Assembly (NCBI RefSeq): GCF_001421805.1
Contig: NZ_LMLC01000005.1
Coordinates: forward strand, 588,389 to 652,388
Source: Sphingomonas sp. Leaf34
GTDB lineage: Bacteria > Pseudomonadota > Alphaproteobacteria > Sphingomonadales > Sphingomonadaceae
DNA: 64,000 nt
Direction of reading: 5' to 3'
Shown one piece after another: positions 1 through 7,799 of this stretch. Position 1 is the stretch's first letter. Each line of letters opens with the position of its first letter. The notes beneath the pieces are model-generated. The model had not been told where the DNA came from. It worked only from the letters and a program-made list of their open reading frames with translations, and did not search any database. The position numbers and the translations under genes are program-made.

Positions 1-182
1 ATTTGCTCGACGATATAGGCGACCGTCTTGGCCTCCGCGGGCGTCGTCGGCGCGCGACCCTCATACGCATCCGACGACAGCACCTGCGTGACGGTCTTCA
101 GCGTCTCGACGGAGATCGGGGGGGTGGTCTGTGCGGACGCGGCGGTCCCGAGCAGCAACAGAGACAGGATGGCAGCGCGCAT
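1..182 (-). CDS. M28-family metallopeptidase, N-terminal fragment
   Basis: The reading frame begins inside the window and runs off its left edge, so only about 60 residues are visible. They show a signal peptide (MRAAILSLLLLGTAASAQ) followed by the phrase LSSDAYEGRAP, which is typical of the start of periplasmic zinc aminopeptidases of family M28. The chosen ATG at 182 has a GGGGA ribosome site seven bases upstream; another in-frame ATG at 188 sits too close to that site. The metal ligands lie outside the window, so the family call rests on the N-terminal motif only. The gene follows the rpsD terminator and probably has its own promoter in 190-255. Confidence 0.6.
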   Translation of the reverse strand, partial: MRAAILSLLLLGTAASAQTTPPISVETLKTVTQVLSSDAYEGRAPTTPAEAKTVAYIVEQ

Positions 183-258
183 GGTCATTTCCCCAATGAG
201 TTGCGGGGGTTCTGGCAGCGGTACGCGCGCCTGTCCACGCAACGAAACGGGGCAACGA

Positions 259-289
259 AAAAGGGCGGCCCCAATGGGACCGCCCTTTT
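259..289 (-). terminator. Rho-independent terminator of rpsD
   Basis: The stem GGGCGG(C/U)CC with an AATG loop is flanked by A-runs on one side and T-runs on the other, so it could work in both directions. On the minus strand it lies about 95 bases after the rpsD stop and ends in five T residues. Confidence 0.8.
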
Positions 290-306
290 CTGTCTCTCGG
301 ATGAGC

Positions 307-352
307 GTCATGGCAAAGCCATGACGTCGGACGTCGCCTGAGCGACGCCGGC
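307..352. repeat. Extragenic palindrome with AAA triloop
   Basis: A perfect 8-3-8 palindrome (GTCATGGC, AAA, GCCATGAC) is followed by GTCGGACG and then by a second small stem ending in GCCGGCC. The same order of blocks, with different stem bases, recurs at 23957-24014. It lies between rpsD and its terminator. Confidence 0.6.
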
Positions 353-381
353 CGAGCCGAACCTCTGCTCGTTCTCTTCGC

Positions 382-996
382 TTAGCGCGAATAGAACTCG
401 ACGACGAGGTTAGGCTCCATCTTCACCGGGTAAGGCACTTCGTCGAGCGTGGGCACGCGCGTGAAGGTGATCTTGGCCGCGCCATCGGGGGCGACGTAAT
501 CGGGGATTTCGCGCTCGGCGAGGCTCTGGGCTTCCATCACCAGCGCCATTTCCTGCGCCTTCGAACCCAGCGTGATCTCGTCGCCGACGAAGCAGCGACG
601 CGAGGCGATGTTGCACTTCACGCCGTTGACGCGGATGTGGCCATGCGAAACGATCTGGCGCGCCGCGAAGATCGTCGGCGCGAACTTGGCGCGGTAGACG
701 ATCATGTCGAGACGCTGCTCGAGCAGGCCGATCAGGTTCTGCGAGGTATCGCCCTTCATGCGCGATGCCTCGTGGTAGCACGCGCGGAACTGCTTCTCGG
801 TCACGTCGCCATAATAGCCCTTGAGCTTCTGCTTGGCGCGCAGCTGGATACCGAAATCGCTGACCTTGCCCTTGCGGCGCTGGCCGTGCTGGCCCGGGCC
901 GTATTCGCGCTTGTTGACCGGCGACTTGGGGCGACCCCAGATGTTCTCGCCCATACGGCGATCGAGTTTGTACTTCGCGCTTTGACGCTTCGACAT
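382..996 (-). CDS. rpsD: 30S ribosomal protein S4
   Basis: The 204-residue product matches the usual length and sequence of alphaproteobacterial S4, which binds 16S rRNA early in assembly of the small subunit. The N-terminal block (MSKRQSAKYKLDRRMGENIW) and the S4 RNA-binding domain near residues 94-157 (RLDMIVYRAKFAPTIFAARQ) are clear. The frame stays open 22 codons further upstream, but the ATG at 996 has AAAGG seven bases ahead and gives the family start. It is a single gene with its own terminator at 259-289. Confidence 0.97.
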   Translation of the reverse strand: MSKRQSAKYKLDRRMGENIWGRPKSPVNKREYGPGQHGQRRKGKVSDFGIQLRAKQKLKGYYGDVTEKQFRACYHEASRMKGDTSQNLIGLLEQRLDMIVYRAKFAPTIFAARQIVSHGHIRVNGVKCNIASRRCFVGDEITLGSKAQEMALVMEAQSLAEREIPDYVAPDGAAKITFTRVPTLDEVPYPVKMEPNLVVEFYSR

Positions 997-1175
997 GATA
1001 AAACCTTTGCAAATGCAAACAACGTTGGTCCCGGTATCGCTCTGCTGGTCGTCGTTAGACAAGGCAGGGCCACCGCTTCACCGGGGTGCAGGGCCATTGC
1101 GAAGGCGGGCGCCTAGACGGAGGGCGGGCCAGAGTCAAGCTGGACAGGCTGCGGGCCGCTCGGCAAGAGGCGCGC

Positions 1176-1475
1176 ATGACCATCCTATCCGGCCCCGACT
1201 GCACCACCATGACCGAAGTCCGCGCGGGCGTCGACGCGCTCGACCGCGAGCTCGTCGCGCTGCTGGCGCGCCGCTTCGCCTATATGGACGCCGCCGCGCG
1301 CATCAAGCCCGAGCGCGGGCATGTGCGCGACGAGGCACGCAAGACTCAGGTGATCGAGAATGCGCGGGCGGAGGCGGCGCGGCTGGGGGTGCCGGACGCG
1401 GTGATCGCGGATCTTTGGGAGGGGTTGGTCGAAGCGTCGATCGCGTATGAACTGGCGGCGTTCGACCGGCGCTGA
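1176..1475 (+). CDS. Chorismate mutase-like protein (AroQ/PchB type)
   Basis: A 99-residue all-helical protein with the AroQ-fold pattern: VRAGVDALDRELVALLARR in helix 1 carries the active-site arginine (R16) and the D-x-x-D/E-L spacing, and RIKPERGHVRDEARK gives the second basic cluster. Stand-alone domains of this size rearrange chorismate to prephenate for Phe/Tyr synthesis; the PchB branch instead cleaves isochorismate, and sequence alone does not decide between them. The ATG at 1176 follows AAGAGG by five bases. It is read away from rpsD and converges on the TrmJ fusion gene, with a palindromic repeat between the two stops. Confidence 0.85.
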   Translation: MTILSGPDCTTMTEVRAGVDALDRELVALLARRFAYMDAAARIKPERGHVRDEARKTQVIENARAEAARLGVPDAVIADLWEGLVEASIAYELAAFDRR

Positions 1476-1501
1476 GTCTTCCACGGACGTCTCCCCCCAC
1501 C

Positions 1502-1572
1502 CCGTTCGTGCCGAGCGAAGTCGAAGCACCCTCACTTGGGGCACACCCTTCGATTTCGCTCAGGGCGAACGG
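1502..1572. repeat. Inverted repeat, family A
   Basis: Two 25-base arms, beginning CCGTTCGTGCCGAGCGAAG and ending TTTCGCTCAGGGCGAACGG, face each other across about 20 bases between the convergent chorismate mutase and TrmJ genes. The arms can fold into one long hairpin. Further copies lie at 2339-2444 and 14865-14938. Confidence 0.8.
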
Positions 1573-1594
1573 AAGAGGGGGTGCTCATCGAAGA

Positions 1595-2731
1595 TCAAGC
1601 CCGCGGCTTCTTCCCCGCCAGCGACGACAGCACCCCGCGGAACGTGCGAACCTCCTGGCTCGACCAGCCCGGCTTGGTCAGCAGCGTGCGCAAAGTCCGC
1701 CGCGTCGACTGCATCTTTTCGGGGAGATGGAAAAACCCTGATCCCACCAGCATCGCATCGAGCTGCCCGATCATCCCGTCGAGCTCCTCCTGCGGTGCAG
1801 GCGGCAGGATCGGATTGATCGACGGCTGGCTGAGCTCGCGCTCGGCGGTCAGCCCCTTCGACCATTCATAGGCGACGAGGATCACCGCCTGGGCGAGATT
1901 GAGCGAGCCGAATTCAGGGTTGATCGGCACCGTGATGATCGTCCGCGCGACCGCGACGTCGTCGGTTTCGAGGCCGGAACGCTCGGGTCCGAACAGGATG
2001 GCGGAGCGGCCGGGCGCGGCGTGGATCTCGGTCGAGGCCTGCTCCGGGGTGACGACGGGCTTGGTCACGCCGCGCTTGCGCACGGTGGTGGCGAAGACCT
2101 GCGCGCAGTCGGCGGTGGCGGCGGCGACACTGTCATAGACCTGCGCGTTCTGGAGCACGATATCCGCACCGCTTGCGGCCGGGCCGGCGGAAGGGTTGGG
2201 CCAGCCGTCGCGCGGCGAGACGAGACGCATCTCGGTGAGCCCGAAATTGAGCATCGCGCGTGCGGCCTTACCGATGTTTTCGCCGAGCTGGGGGCGGACG
2301 AGGACGATCACGGGGGGTGGGGCGGCGTCCGCCAAGGTGCTTCGACTTCGCTCAGCACGAACGGGGGGAGGGAGTGAGGCATCAATGGCGGTTGGTGGTG
2401 CGACACCCTTCCCTCCCTCCGTTCGCCCTGAGCGAAGTCGAAGGGCCCGTTCCCTCGGGAGAATGGCCGCATCGTGCGGATCCGCCCAATCCTGACGCGC
2501 GAGCGCTTCCTTCTTGCGCCGCGACCACCCCTTGACCTGGAACTCGGCCGCGAGTGCCTCCTGTCGCGATGGAAATTCCTGGCTCCACATCAGCTCGACC
2601 GGGCGTCGTGTCTGCGTGTACCCAGGAATCTCGCCAAGGTTGTGCTGACCGATCCGGCGCTCCAGACCGTCAGTGTGTCCGGTGTAATAACTGTCGTCGG
2701 CGCAGCGCACCACATAGGCCCAGAATGTCAT
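1595..2731 (-). CDS. GIY-YIG domain fused to TrmJ-type RNA methyltransferase
   Basis: One 378-codon frame joins two families. Residues 1-95 are a GIY-YIG nuclease-like domain (AYVVRCADDSYYTGHT, then RRIGQHN, and a glutamate at E63 in AAEFQVKGW). Residues 139-378 are a complete SPOUT methyltransferase of the TrmJ type, which 2'-O-methylates position 32 of tRNAs; ILFGPERSGLETDD and VPINPEFGSLNLAQA are its cofactor-knot motifs. The 240-residue length matches free-standing TrmJ. The linker, residues 96-134, is translated from a family A inverted repeat and is rich in Arg, Pro and Ser. No good ribosome site precedes the second domain, though a GTG occurs at its start. The halves may be one protein or separate after processing. 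Confidence 0.85.
   Translation of the reverse strand: MTFWAYVVRCADDSYYTGHTDGLERRIGQHNLGEIPGYTQTRRPVELMWSQEFPSRQEALAAEFQVKGWSRRKKEALARQDWADPHDAAILPRERALRLRSGRTEGGKGVAPPTAIDASLPPPVRAERSRSTLADAAPPPVIVLVRPQLGENIGKAARAMLNFGLTEMRLVSPRDGWPNPSAGPAASGADIVLQNAQVYDSVAAATADCAQVFATTVRKRGVTKPVVTPEQASTEIHAAPGRSAILFGPERSGLETDDVAVARTIITVPINPEFGSLNLAQAVILVAYEWSKGLTAERELSQPSINPILPPAPQEELDGMIGQLDAMLVGSGFFHLPEKMQSTRRTLRTLLTKPGWSSQEVRTFRGVLSSLAGKKPRA
2339..2444. repeat. Inverted repeat, family A, inside a coding region
   Basis: Two arms (beginning TTCGACTTCGCTCAG and ending CTGAGCGAAGTCGAAGG) bracket about 55 bases. The whole element is read in frame as the linker of the GIY-YIG/TrmJ fusion, in the opposite arm order from the copy at 1502-1572. 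Confidence 0.8.
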
Positions 2732-2746
2732 TCGCGGGGCTTATCC

Positions 2747-2933
2747 CTCGATACGCCGTCTCGACAAGCTCGACGTCTACTCGGGACGAACGGAAGTGGG
2801 GTGACGAGCCCGATGACGTAGCGTGGAGTGACCGCGCGGCTGGGTCGATGAGCGCCGGGCCTCACGCCCACCCACTCTTTCCAACCCGTTCGTCCCGAGT
2901 AGCGATCGAGCGAAGTCGAGAGCGCGTATCGAC
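2747..2933. repeat. Long inverted repeat, diverged family A arms
   Basis: Left arm 2747-2793 contains CTCGATACGCCGTCTCGAC and ends TCGGGACGAACGG. Right arm 2886-2933 starts CCGTTCGTCCCGAGTAG and ends GAGAGCGCGTATCGA. About 90 bases lie between. It fills the gap between nrdR and the TrmJ fusion gene and may block read-through. Confidence 0.7.
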
Positions 2934-2946
2934 GGACAAGCCCGGA

Positions 2947-3426
2947 TCACTCCGCCCGCCCGACCTCCTCGACACTCCCGGCAAACGCCTCGAAGTCCTT
3001 TGCCTCGCTGAAGTCCCGATAGACACTCGCAAACCGAATATACGCGACCGAATCGAGCCCCTTGAGCCCGTCCATCACCATTTCGCCGATCCGCTTCGAC
3101 GTCACGTCGTTCTCGCCGAGCGTCTCCAGCCGCCGCTGGATCCCGCTCACGAGCTTGTCGATCCGCCCCGCCTCAATCGCCCGCTTCCGGGTCGCGATCG
3201 ACAGCGACCGCAGCAGCTTTTCGCGATCGAACGGCTCCCTGCGCACCCCACCTTCGGAACCTGCGCTCTTCAATACGAACAGCTCGCGCAGCTGGATGCG
3301 CTCGAACGTCGTGAAACGCGCGGCGCAGCCCTCGCATTGCCGCCGGCGCCGGATCGCCGCCCCGTCTTCGGTGGGGCGGCTGTCCTTTACCTGGCTGTCG
3401 TCATGTCCGCAAAAGGGGCAGCGCAT
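2947..3426 (-). CDS. nrdR: Transcriptional repressor NrdR
   Basis: The 159-residue protein has the NrdR layout: a zinc ribbon with C3, C6, C31 and C34 (MRCPFCGHD and CEGCAARFTTFER), then an ATP-cone domain over residues 49-139. NrdR senses dATP/ATP and represses ribonucleotide reductase genes. Its start codon follows directly after the stop of the small membrane-associated protein, so it is the last gene of the rpiB-glyA operon. That link between one-carbon supply (GlyA) and control of deoxynucleotide synthesis is common in alphaproteobacteria. Confidence 0.97.
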   Translation of the reverse strand: MRCPFCGHDDSQVKDSRPTEDGAAIRRRRQCEGCAARFTTFERIQLRELFVLKSAGSEGGVRREPFDREKLLRSLSIATRKRAIEAGRIDKLVSGIQRRLETLGENDVTSKRIGEMVMDGLKGLDSVAYIRFASVYRDFSEAKDFEAFAGSVEEVGRAE

Positions 3427-3606
3427 TCAGACCTTCTTCTTGCCCTTGTAGTAAGCGTAGCCCGCGCCTGCGAGCGCACCGAAGATCGGCCCGATCACCG
3501 GCACCGGGATCGCCACGACCGCGCCGAGCGCGCTCCACTTGGCCATGCTCTTGCCGAGGCCGGGGGTCGCCTTGATGTCGTTCTGGATTTCGTCGATCTT
3601 CGACAT
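3427..3606 (-). CDS. Small hypothetical protein between glyA and nrdR
   Basis: A 59-residue product starts MSKIDEIQNDIKATPGLGK, continues with one hydrophobic stretch (WSALGAVVAIPVPVIGPIFG, residues 20-39) and ends in a lysine tail (YYKGKKKV). This suggests a single membrane helix or a small glycine-rich pore-like segment with a basic cytoplasmic end; no function is known to me. The ATG at 3606 has AAGGA eight bases ahead, the SD lying inside the glyA end. Its stop abuts the nrdR start, so translation is likely coupled. Confidence 0.75.
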   Translation of the reverse strand: MSKIDEIQNDIKATPGLGKSMAKWSALGAVVAIPVPVIGPIFGALAGAGYAYYKGKKKV

Positions 3607-3611
3607 GCTCA

Positions 3612-4922
3612 TCATCCTTGATAGATCGGGAAGCGCGCGCACAGGGTGCGAACACGCGTCCGAACGTCCGCTTCGACCTCCGGGTCCCCATGCTCGCCCT
3701 TTTTGGCGAGCCCGTCCAGCACGTCGGCGACCATGTTGCCGATCTCGCGGAATTCGGCCGGACCGAAGCCGCGCGTGGTGCCGGCAGGGCTGCCGACGCG
3801 GATGCCGCTGGTCTTCATCGGCGGCAACGGGTCGTTGGGGATGCCGTTCTTGTTGCAGGTGATCCCCGCACGCTCGAGCGCCTCGTCCGCATCGCGCCCG
3901 GTGATGCCCAGCGGGGTGAGGTCGATCAGCGCCAGATGCGTGTCGGTGCCGCCCGAAACGACGTCCGAACCGCGCTCCTTGAGTGTCGCCGCGAGCACCT
4001 TGGCGTTCTCGACGACGGCCTCAATGTAGCTCTTGAAGTCGGGCTGGAGCGCCTCGCCGAACGCGACCGCCTTCGCCGCGATCACATGCATCAGCGGCCC
4101 GCCCTGGAGACCCGGGAACACCGCCGAGTTGATCTTCTTCGCGATGGCCTCGTCATTCGTCATGATCATGCCGCCGCGCGGCCCGCGCAGCGTCTTGTGC
4201 GTGGTGGTGGTCACGACATGCGCGTGGCCGAACGGCGTCGGGTGCAGCCCGGCTGCGACGATCCCGGCGAAATGCGCCATGTCGACCATGAAATACGCAC
4301 CGACCTTGTCCGCGATCGCCCGGAAGCGCGCAAAGTCGATGACGCGCGGATAGGCCGAACCGCCCGCGATGATCAGCTTCGGCTGATGCTCGACCGCCAG
4401 CGCCTCGACCGCGTCATAGTCGATCAGGTGCGTGGTCGCATCGACGCCGTACTGGATCGCGTTGAACCACTTGCCCGACTGCGCGGGCTTCGCGCCGTGC
4501 GTCAGGTGACCGCCGGCATCGAGGCTCATGCCGAGGATCGTGTCGCCGGGCTTGACCAGCGCGAGCATCACCGCGCCATTCGCCTGCGCCCCCGAATGCG
4601 GCTGGACGTTGACGAACCCGCAGCCGAAGATCTGCTTGGCGCGATCGATCGCGAGCGTCTCGACCGTGTCCGACGGCGCGCAGCCCTGGTAGTAGCGCTT
4701 GCCCGGATAGCCCTCGGCATATTTGTTCGTGAACACCGACCCCTGCGTCTCGAGCACCGCCTTCGAGACAATGTTCTCGGACGCGATCAGCTCGATCTGC
4801 GTCTGCTCGCGCTCGAGCTCTGCCTCGACGCCGGCAAAGACGGCGGCATCGGCATCGGCGAGGCCGCGGGTGAAGAAGCCGTCCGGCTGGACGTCATGGA
4901 GCGTAGTGGGCTGGGTGCTCAT
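3612..4922 (-). CDS. glyA: Serine hydroxymethyltransferase
   Basis: This PLP enzyme interconverts serine and glycine and loads tetrahydrofolate with a one-carbon unit. The 436 residues are of normal length and carry the PLP lysine K243 in VVTTTTHKTLRGPRGG, the DMAHFAG motif and the folate-side loop YAEGYPGKRYYQG. The ATG at 4922 follows AAAGG by seven bases and overlaps the rpiB stop (ATGA), so the two are translationally coupled. The frame is open further upstream only because it shadows rpiB. Confidence 0.98.
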   Translation of the reverse strand: MSTQPTTLHDVQPDGFFTRGLADADAAVFAGVEAELEREQTQIELIASENIVSKAVLETQGSVFTNKYAEGYPGKRYYQGCAPSDTVETLAIDRAKQIFGCGFVNVQPHSGAQANGAVMLALVKPGDTILGMSLDAGGHLTHGAKPAQSGKWFNAIQYGVDATTHLIDYDAVEALAVEHQPKLIIAGGSAYPRVIDFARFRAIADKVGAYFMVDMAHFAGIVAAGLHPTPFGHAHVVTTTTHKTLRGPRGGMIMTNDEAIAKKINSAVFPGLQGGPLMHVIAAKAVAFGEALQPDFKSYIEAVVENAKVLAATLKERGSDVVSGGTDTHLALIDLTPLGITGRDADEALERAGITCNKNGIPNDPLPPMKTSGIRVGSPAGTTRGFGPAEFREIGNMVADVLDGLAKKGEHGDPEVEADVRTRVRTLCARFPIYQG

Positions 4923-5353
4923 GCGGGGACCTTTAGCTTGTCGACACGGTGTTGATGACGGCCGCCGGCGAAATCGGCGGTCAGGAAGGCTTCGACGCAG
5001 GCCTTGGCCGTTTCCTCGCCGATCAGGCGAGCGCCCATCGCGATGGCGTTGGCGTCGTTGTGGATGCGCGCAAGACTCGCCGACAGCGGCTCGGAGACGA
5101 GCGCGCAACGGCAGGCGGGATTGCGGTTGGCGGCGATCGAAATGCCGATGCCCGACCCGCACAGCGCGATGCCGCGCTCGGCGCTGCCATCGGCGATCGC
5201 CGACGCGAGCTTGAACCCGTAATCGGGATAATCGACGCTCGCGGTGCCTTCGGGGCCGAGATCGAGCACGTCATGCCCTGCCTCGCGCAGCCACGCGGCA
5301 AGCACCGCTTTCAACGAAACGGCGGCGTGATCGGACGCGATGGCGATGCGCAC
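4919..5353 (-). CDS. rpiB: Ribose-5-phosphate isomerase B
   Basis: The 144-residue protein interconverts ribulose-5-phosphate and ribose-5-phosphate in the pentose phosphate pathway. It starts RIAIASDHAAVSLK, has the catalytic cysteine C65 in LCGSGIGI and the HNDANAIAMG motif near residue 98. I chose the GTG at 5353, preceded by AGGA nine bases away, because the family starts at exactly this point; the frame stays open for 35 more codons. It heads the operon rpiB-glyA-small protein-nrdR. Confidence 0.95.
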   Translation of the reverse strand: MRIAIASDHAAVSLKAVLAAWLREAGHDVLDLGPEGTASVDYPDYGFKLASAIADGSAERGIALCGSGIGISIAANRNPACRCALVSEPLSASLARIHNDANAIAMGARLIGEETAKACVEAFLTADFAGGRHQHRVDKLKVPA

Positions 5354-5466
5354 CTGGCGTAATCCTGTGACGGGGGATCGGGTGCCCAGCCCCATACCCA
5401 CCCAGGGCGGAATTTGCCACACCTGTTCGCGGGGGCGTGATAGACGGGCGCATCCCAACCAACGCG

Positions 5467-5547
5467 GTCATCCTGACGAAAGTCAGGACCCAGGGTTACA
5501 GGGCACGACACTGATTGGCTCTGGGTCCTGACGTTCGTCAGGATGAC
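5467..5547. repeat. Inverted repeat, family B
   Basis: Arms starting GTCATCCTGACGAAAGTCAG and ending CGTTCGTCAGGATGAC flank a 27-base spacer. The element lies in the gap between the divergent rpiB operon and the lipoprotein gene at 5600. A close copy is at 31226-31308 and a damaged one at 34609-34676. Confidence 0.8.
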
Positions 5548-5599
5548 GGCGGGAACAGAAATCGGCGCCAAGTGCCGATCGTCCTTAAGGAGACGCGCC

Positions 5600-6025
5600 A
5601 TGAAACCCCTCGCCCTGCTTGCCGCCGTCGCGCTGACCGCCTGCTCCGGCCCCGCGCCCGACACCAGCAGCGACGGCACCATGACGTCTGTCGGATCCGT
5701 CGAGCGCAAACTGGTCCCGCCAAAGCCGAAACCCGCGCCCGACTATACCGGCCGCTGGATCGGCGTCGAAGGCATGGTTCTCGACATCACCCGCACGACC
5801 ACCCCCGGCCGCTACACGCTTGCGATGCAATGGGACCTCGACAACAAAGGCACGTTCGACGGCATAGCGAGCGGCGACACGATCACGTTCGATCGCGGCG
5901 GCATCCGCGAAACCCTGCGCCCCACCAACGGCGACGCGACCGGACTCAAATATCTGTTCGGCAAAACCGACTGCCTCACCGTCAAACCCGGCGAAGGCTA
6001 TTGCCGCGACGGGCTCAGCCGCTAG
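5600..6025 (+). CDS. Small secreted lipoprotein, unknown function
   Basis: The 141-residue product begins with a lipoprotein signal (MKPLALLAAVALTAC, lipobox LTAC, C15 lipidated). The mature part has a TGRWIGVEGMVLDI segment and alternating polar/hydrophobic strands that suggest a small beta-barrel or sandwich of the kind seen in META/DUF-type envelope proteins. Two cysteines near the C-terminus (DCLTVKPGEGYCRDG) may form a disulphide. The start at 5600 has AAGGAG eight bases upstream. It precedes the sigma factor by 10 bases and may be co-transcribed with it. Confidence 0.8.
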   Translation: MKPLALLAAVALTACSGPAPDTSSDGTMTSVGSVERKLVPPKPKPAPDYTGRWIGVEGMVLDITRTTTPGRYTLAMQWDLDNKGTFDGIASGDTITFDRGGIRETLRPTNGDATGLKYLFGKTDCLTVKPGEGYCRDGLSR

Positions 6026-6035
6026 GCTCCCCTTC

Positions 6036-6605
6036 GTGACCAGAGCTTATCCAGACGCAGATGCCGCCCGCGCGCACCTCTCCGAGGTGCTGTTGCGTAC
6101 CGGCCAGGAGGATCGCGACGCGTTTCGCGAACTCTATTCGCTGACCAGCGCGAAGCTTTTCGGCATCACCCACCGTATCTGCGGCAACGCCCAAGCCGCG
6201 GAGGATGTGCTGCACGAGGTCTATCTCACGATCTGGAAACGCGCCGGGGCCTGGGAACCCGGGCGCGCGAGCCCGATAACCTGGTTGGCGACGATCGCGC
6301 GCAACCGCGCCATCGACTGGCAGCGCGCGCAGGGCGTCCGCCGCACGAGCCCGCTCGACGATGCGCCCGACATCGCCGATCCCGGCGAAGGCGCCGAGGC
6401 GGGGATGCTGGCAAGCGAATCGTCGCGCGAACTGATCGAATGCCTGAACGGGCTCGAACCACAGCAACGCGACGCCATCCGCACCGCGTTCTTCGACGGC
6501 ATCACTTATGCCGAACTCGCGATCAAGCGCGCCGTGCCGCTGGGCACGATGAAGAGCTGGGTCCGCCGCGGCCTCGCCCGACTGAAGGATTGCCTCGATG
6601 GCTGA
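6036..6605 (+). CDS. ECF sigma factor (SigK-like)
   Basis: A 189-residue group IV sigma factor starting at GTG. Region 2 (residues 28-95) includes FGITHRICGNAQAAEDVLHE and TWLATIARNRAIDWQR. Region 4 (135-185) is a helix-turn-helix with YAELAIKRAVPLGTMKSWVR, which contacts the -35 box. It directs RNA polymerase to stress promoters and is normally held inactive by its partner, here the next gene, with which it overlaps by eight bases. A weak ribosome site precedes it, in line with coupling to the lipoprotein gene. Confidence 0.92.
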   Translation: MTRAYPDADAARAHLSEVLLRTGQEDRDAFRELYSLTSAKLFGITHRICGNAQAAEDVLHEVYLTIWKRAGAWEPGRASPITWLATIARNRAIDWQRAQGVRRTSPLDDAPDIADPGEGAEAGMLASESSRELIECLNGLEPQQRDAIRTAFFDGITYAELAIKRAVPLGTMKSWVRRGLARLKDCLDG

Positions 6606-7296
6606 TCCCGACGCTATCCCGGAAGACGTCGCCGCCGCCGAACTCGCGCTCGGCCTGCTCGACGGCGAGGAGCGCGGCGCGGCACTCCGCCGCGTGCTCG
6701 CCGAGCCAGGTTTCGCGGCCCAGGTCGAATGGTGGCGGTCGCGCTTCGCCGCGTTGTTCGATCTCTGGCCGGAGCACGCGGCGCCGCCGCGTCTCGCCAC
6801 GCGGATCGAGGCCAGCCTCGACGGTCCGACGGCCACCACGCCCCGCCGTTTTCCGTGGCCCGCGCTGGCCGCCATCACCAGTGCGATCGCCGCGTCGCTG
6901 CTGCTGTTCGTCATGGTCCGCCCCGAGCCGACCGTGCCCGTCTCGCAACCGACCCCGGTAGCGCGCGCGACCAGCGTGCTCGTCGCGATGCTCGGCGATG
7001 CGAAGTCGCCCGTCGCCGCGGTCTATGATCCCTCGAACGGCGCGCTCCGCGTCGCCGCCGGCCCCGGCGTTCCGGACGCGCGCGTCGCGGAGCTGTGGGT
7101 CATCGGCGGCGACGGTGTGCCGCATTCGCTCGGTCTGTTGTCGGGCCGTCCGACCGCGCTGGCGCCGAACGTCGTCGACCGCGGCCGCATAGCGCCCGGC
7201 GCGACGCTCGCAATCTCGGTCGAACCGCTCGGCGGCTCGCCGACCGGGCTGCCGTCCGGTCCGGTCGTCGCGACCGGTGTGGTCGCACGCGTCTGA
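6598..7296 (+). CDS. Anti-sigma factor (RskA/anti-sigma-K type)
   Basis: The 232-residue protein has an N-terminal helical sigma-binding part (EDVAAAELALGLLDGEER, the usual start of these proteins), a single membrane helix at about residues 85-105 (WPALAAITSAIAASLLLFVM) and a periplasmic RskA-type domain of about 120 residues (ELWVIGGDGVPHSLGLL). This is the standard layout of a membrane anti-sigma factor released by regulated proteolysis. There is no zinc-binding HXXXCXXC, so it is not a ZAS protein. It overlaps both neighbours, giving a tight operon. Confidence 0.9.
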   Translation: MADPDAIPEDVAAAELALGLLDGEERGAALRRVLAEPGFAAQVEWWRSRFAALFDLWPEHAAPPRLATRIEASLDGPTATTPRRFPWPALAAITSAIAASLLLFVMVRPEPTVPVSQPTPVARATSVLVAMLGDAKSPVAAVYDPSNGALRVAAGPGVPDARVAELWVIGGDGVPHSLGLLSGRPTALAPNVVDRGRIAPGATLAISVEPLGGSPTGLPSGPVVATGVVARV

Positions 7297-7760
7297 TGCC
7301 CGTGCGACCTGCCGCCGGCGGCGGCATTCCGCCTATCGCGCGGCTGCTCGGCCTGAGCGGCCTGCTCCCGCAACTCGGGGCGGTTGCGCTGTTGCTGAGC
7401 GGTGATCCACAAAGCCGCTACGCCGCGCTGGCGATCGCCTATGCCTATGCCGCGATCATCCTGAGTTTCCTCGGCGGCCTGTGGTGGGGCCTCGCCGCGC
7501 GCACCGACTCACCCCCGCGCTGGCTCTGGTTCGCCAGCGTCGCGCCCTCGCTGATCGCGCTCATCACCGCCTGGCCCTGGATGGTCGGCCTGCGCTGGCC
7601 CGGCCCCTCGCTGGTCTTGCTCGGCCTCAGCCTGATAGCCGCGCTGTGCGTCGACCGCGCGCTGGTCCGCGACGGTATCGCCCCGCCCGGCTGGATGGCG
7701 TTGCGTGTGCCGCTGTCACTCGGGTTGGGCGTGCTCACGATGCTCGCTGCGGCGTTCTGA
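7296..7760 (+). CDS. DUF3429 family membrane protein
   Basis: A 154-residue, very hydrophobic protein with about five membrane helices. The FLGGLWWGLAAR segment near residue 60 is characteristic of DUF3429, a family of unknown function found in proteobacteria. The ATG at 7296 shares bases with the anti-sigma stop (TGATG), so translation is coupled. Its place in the operon suggests it belongs to the output or sensing side of the sigma system, but nothing in the sequence proves this. Confidence 0.85.
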   Translation: MPVRPAAGGGIPPIARLLGLSGLLPQLGAVALLLSGDPQSRYAALAIAYAYAAIILSFLGGLWWGLAARTDSPPRWLWFASVAPSLIALITAWPWMVGLRWPGPSLVLLGLSLIAALCVDRALVRDGIAPPGWMALRVPLSLGLGVLTMLAAAF

Positions 7761-7799
7761 CGATTCGCGAGGGCACCGGTTTCGTGATACGAAGCGGCC

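Noticed and set aside
3618..4955. A 445-codon frame opposite glyA
   Set aside because: Shadow of glyA with no recognisable motif.
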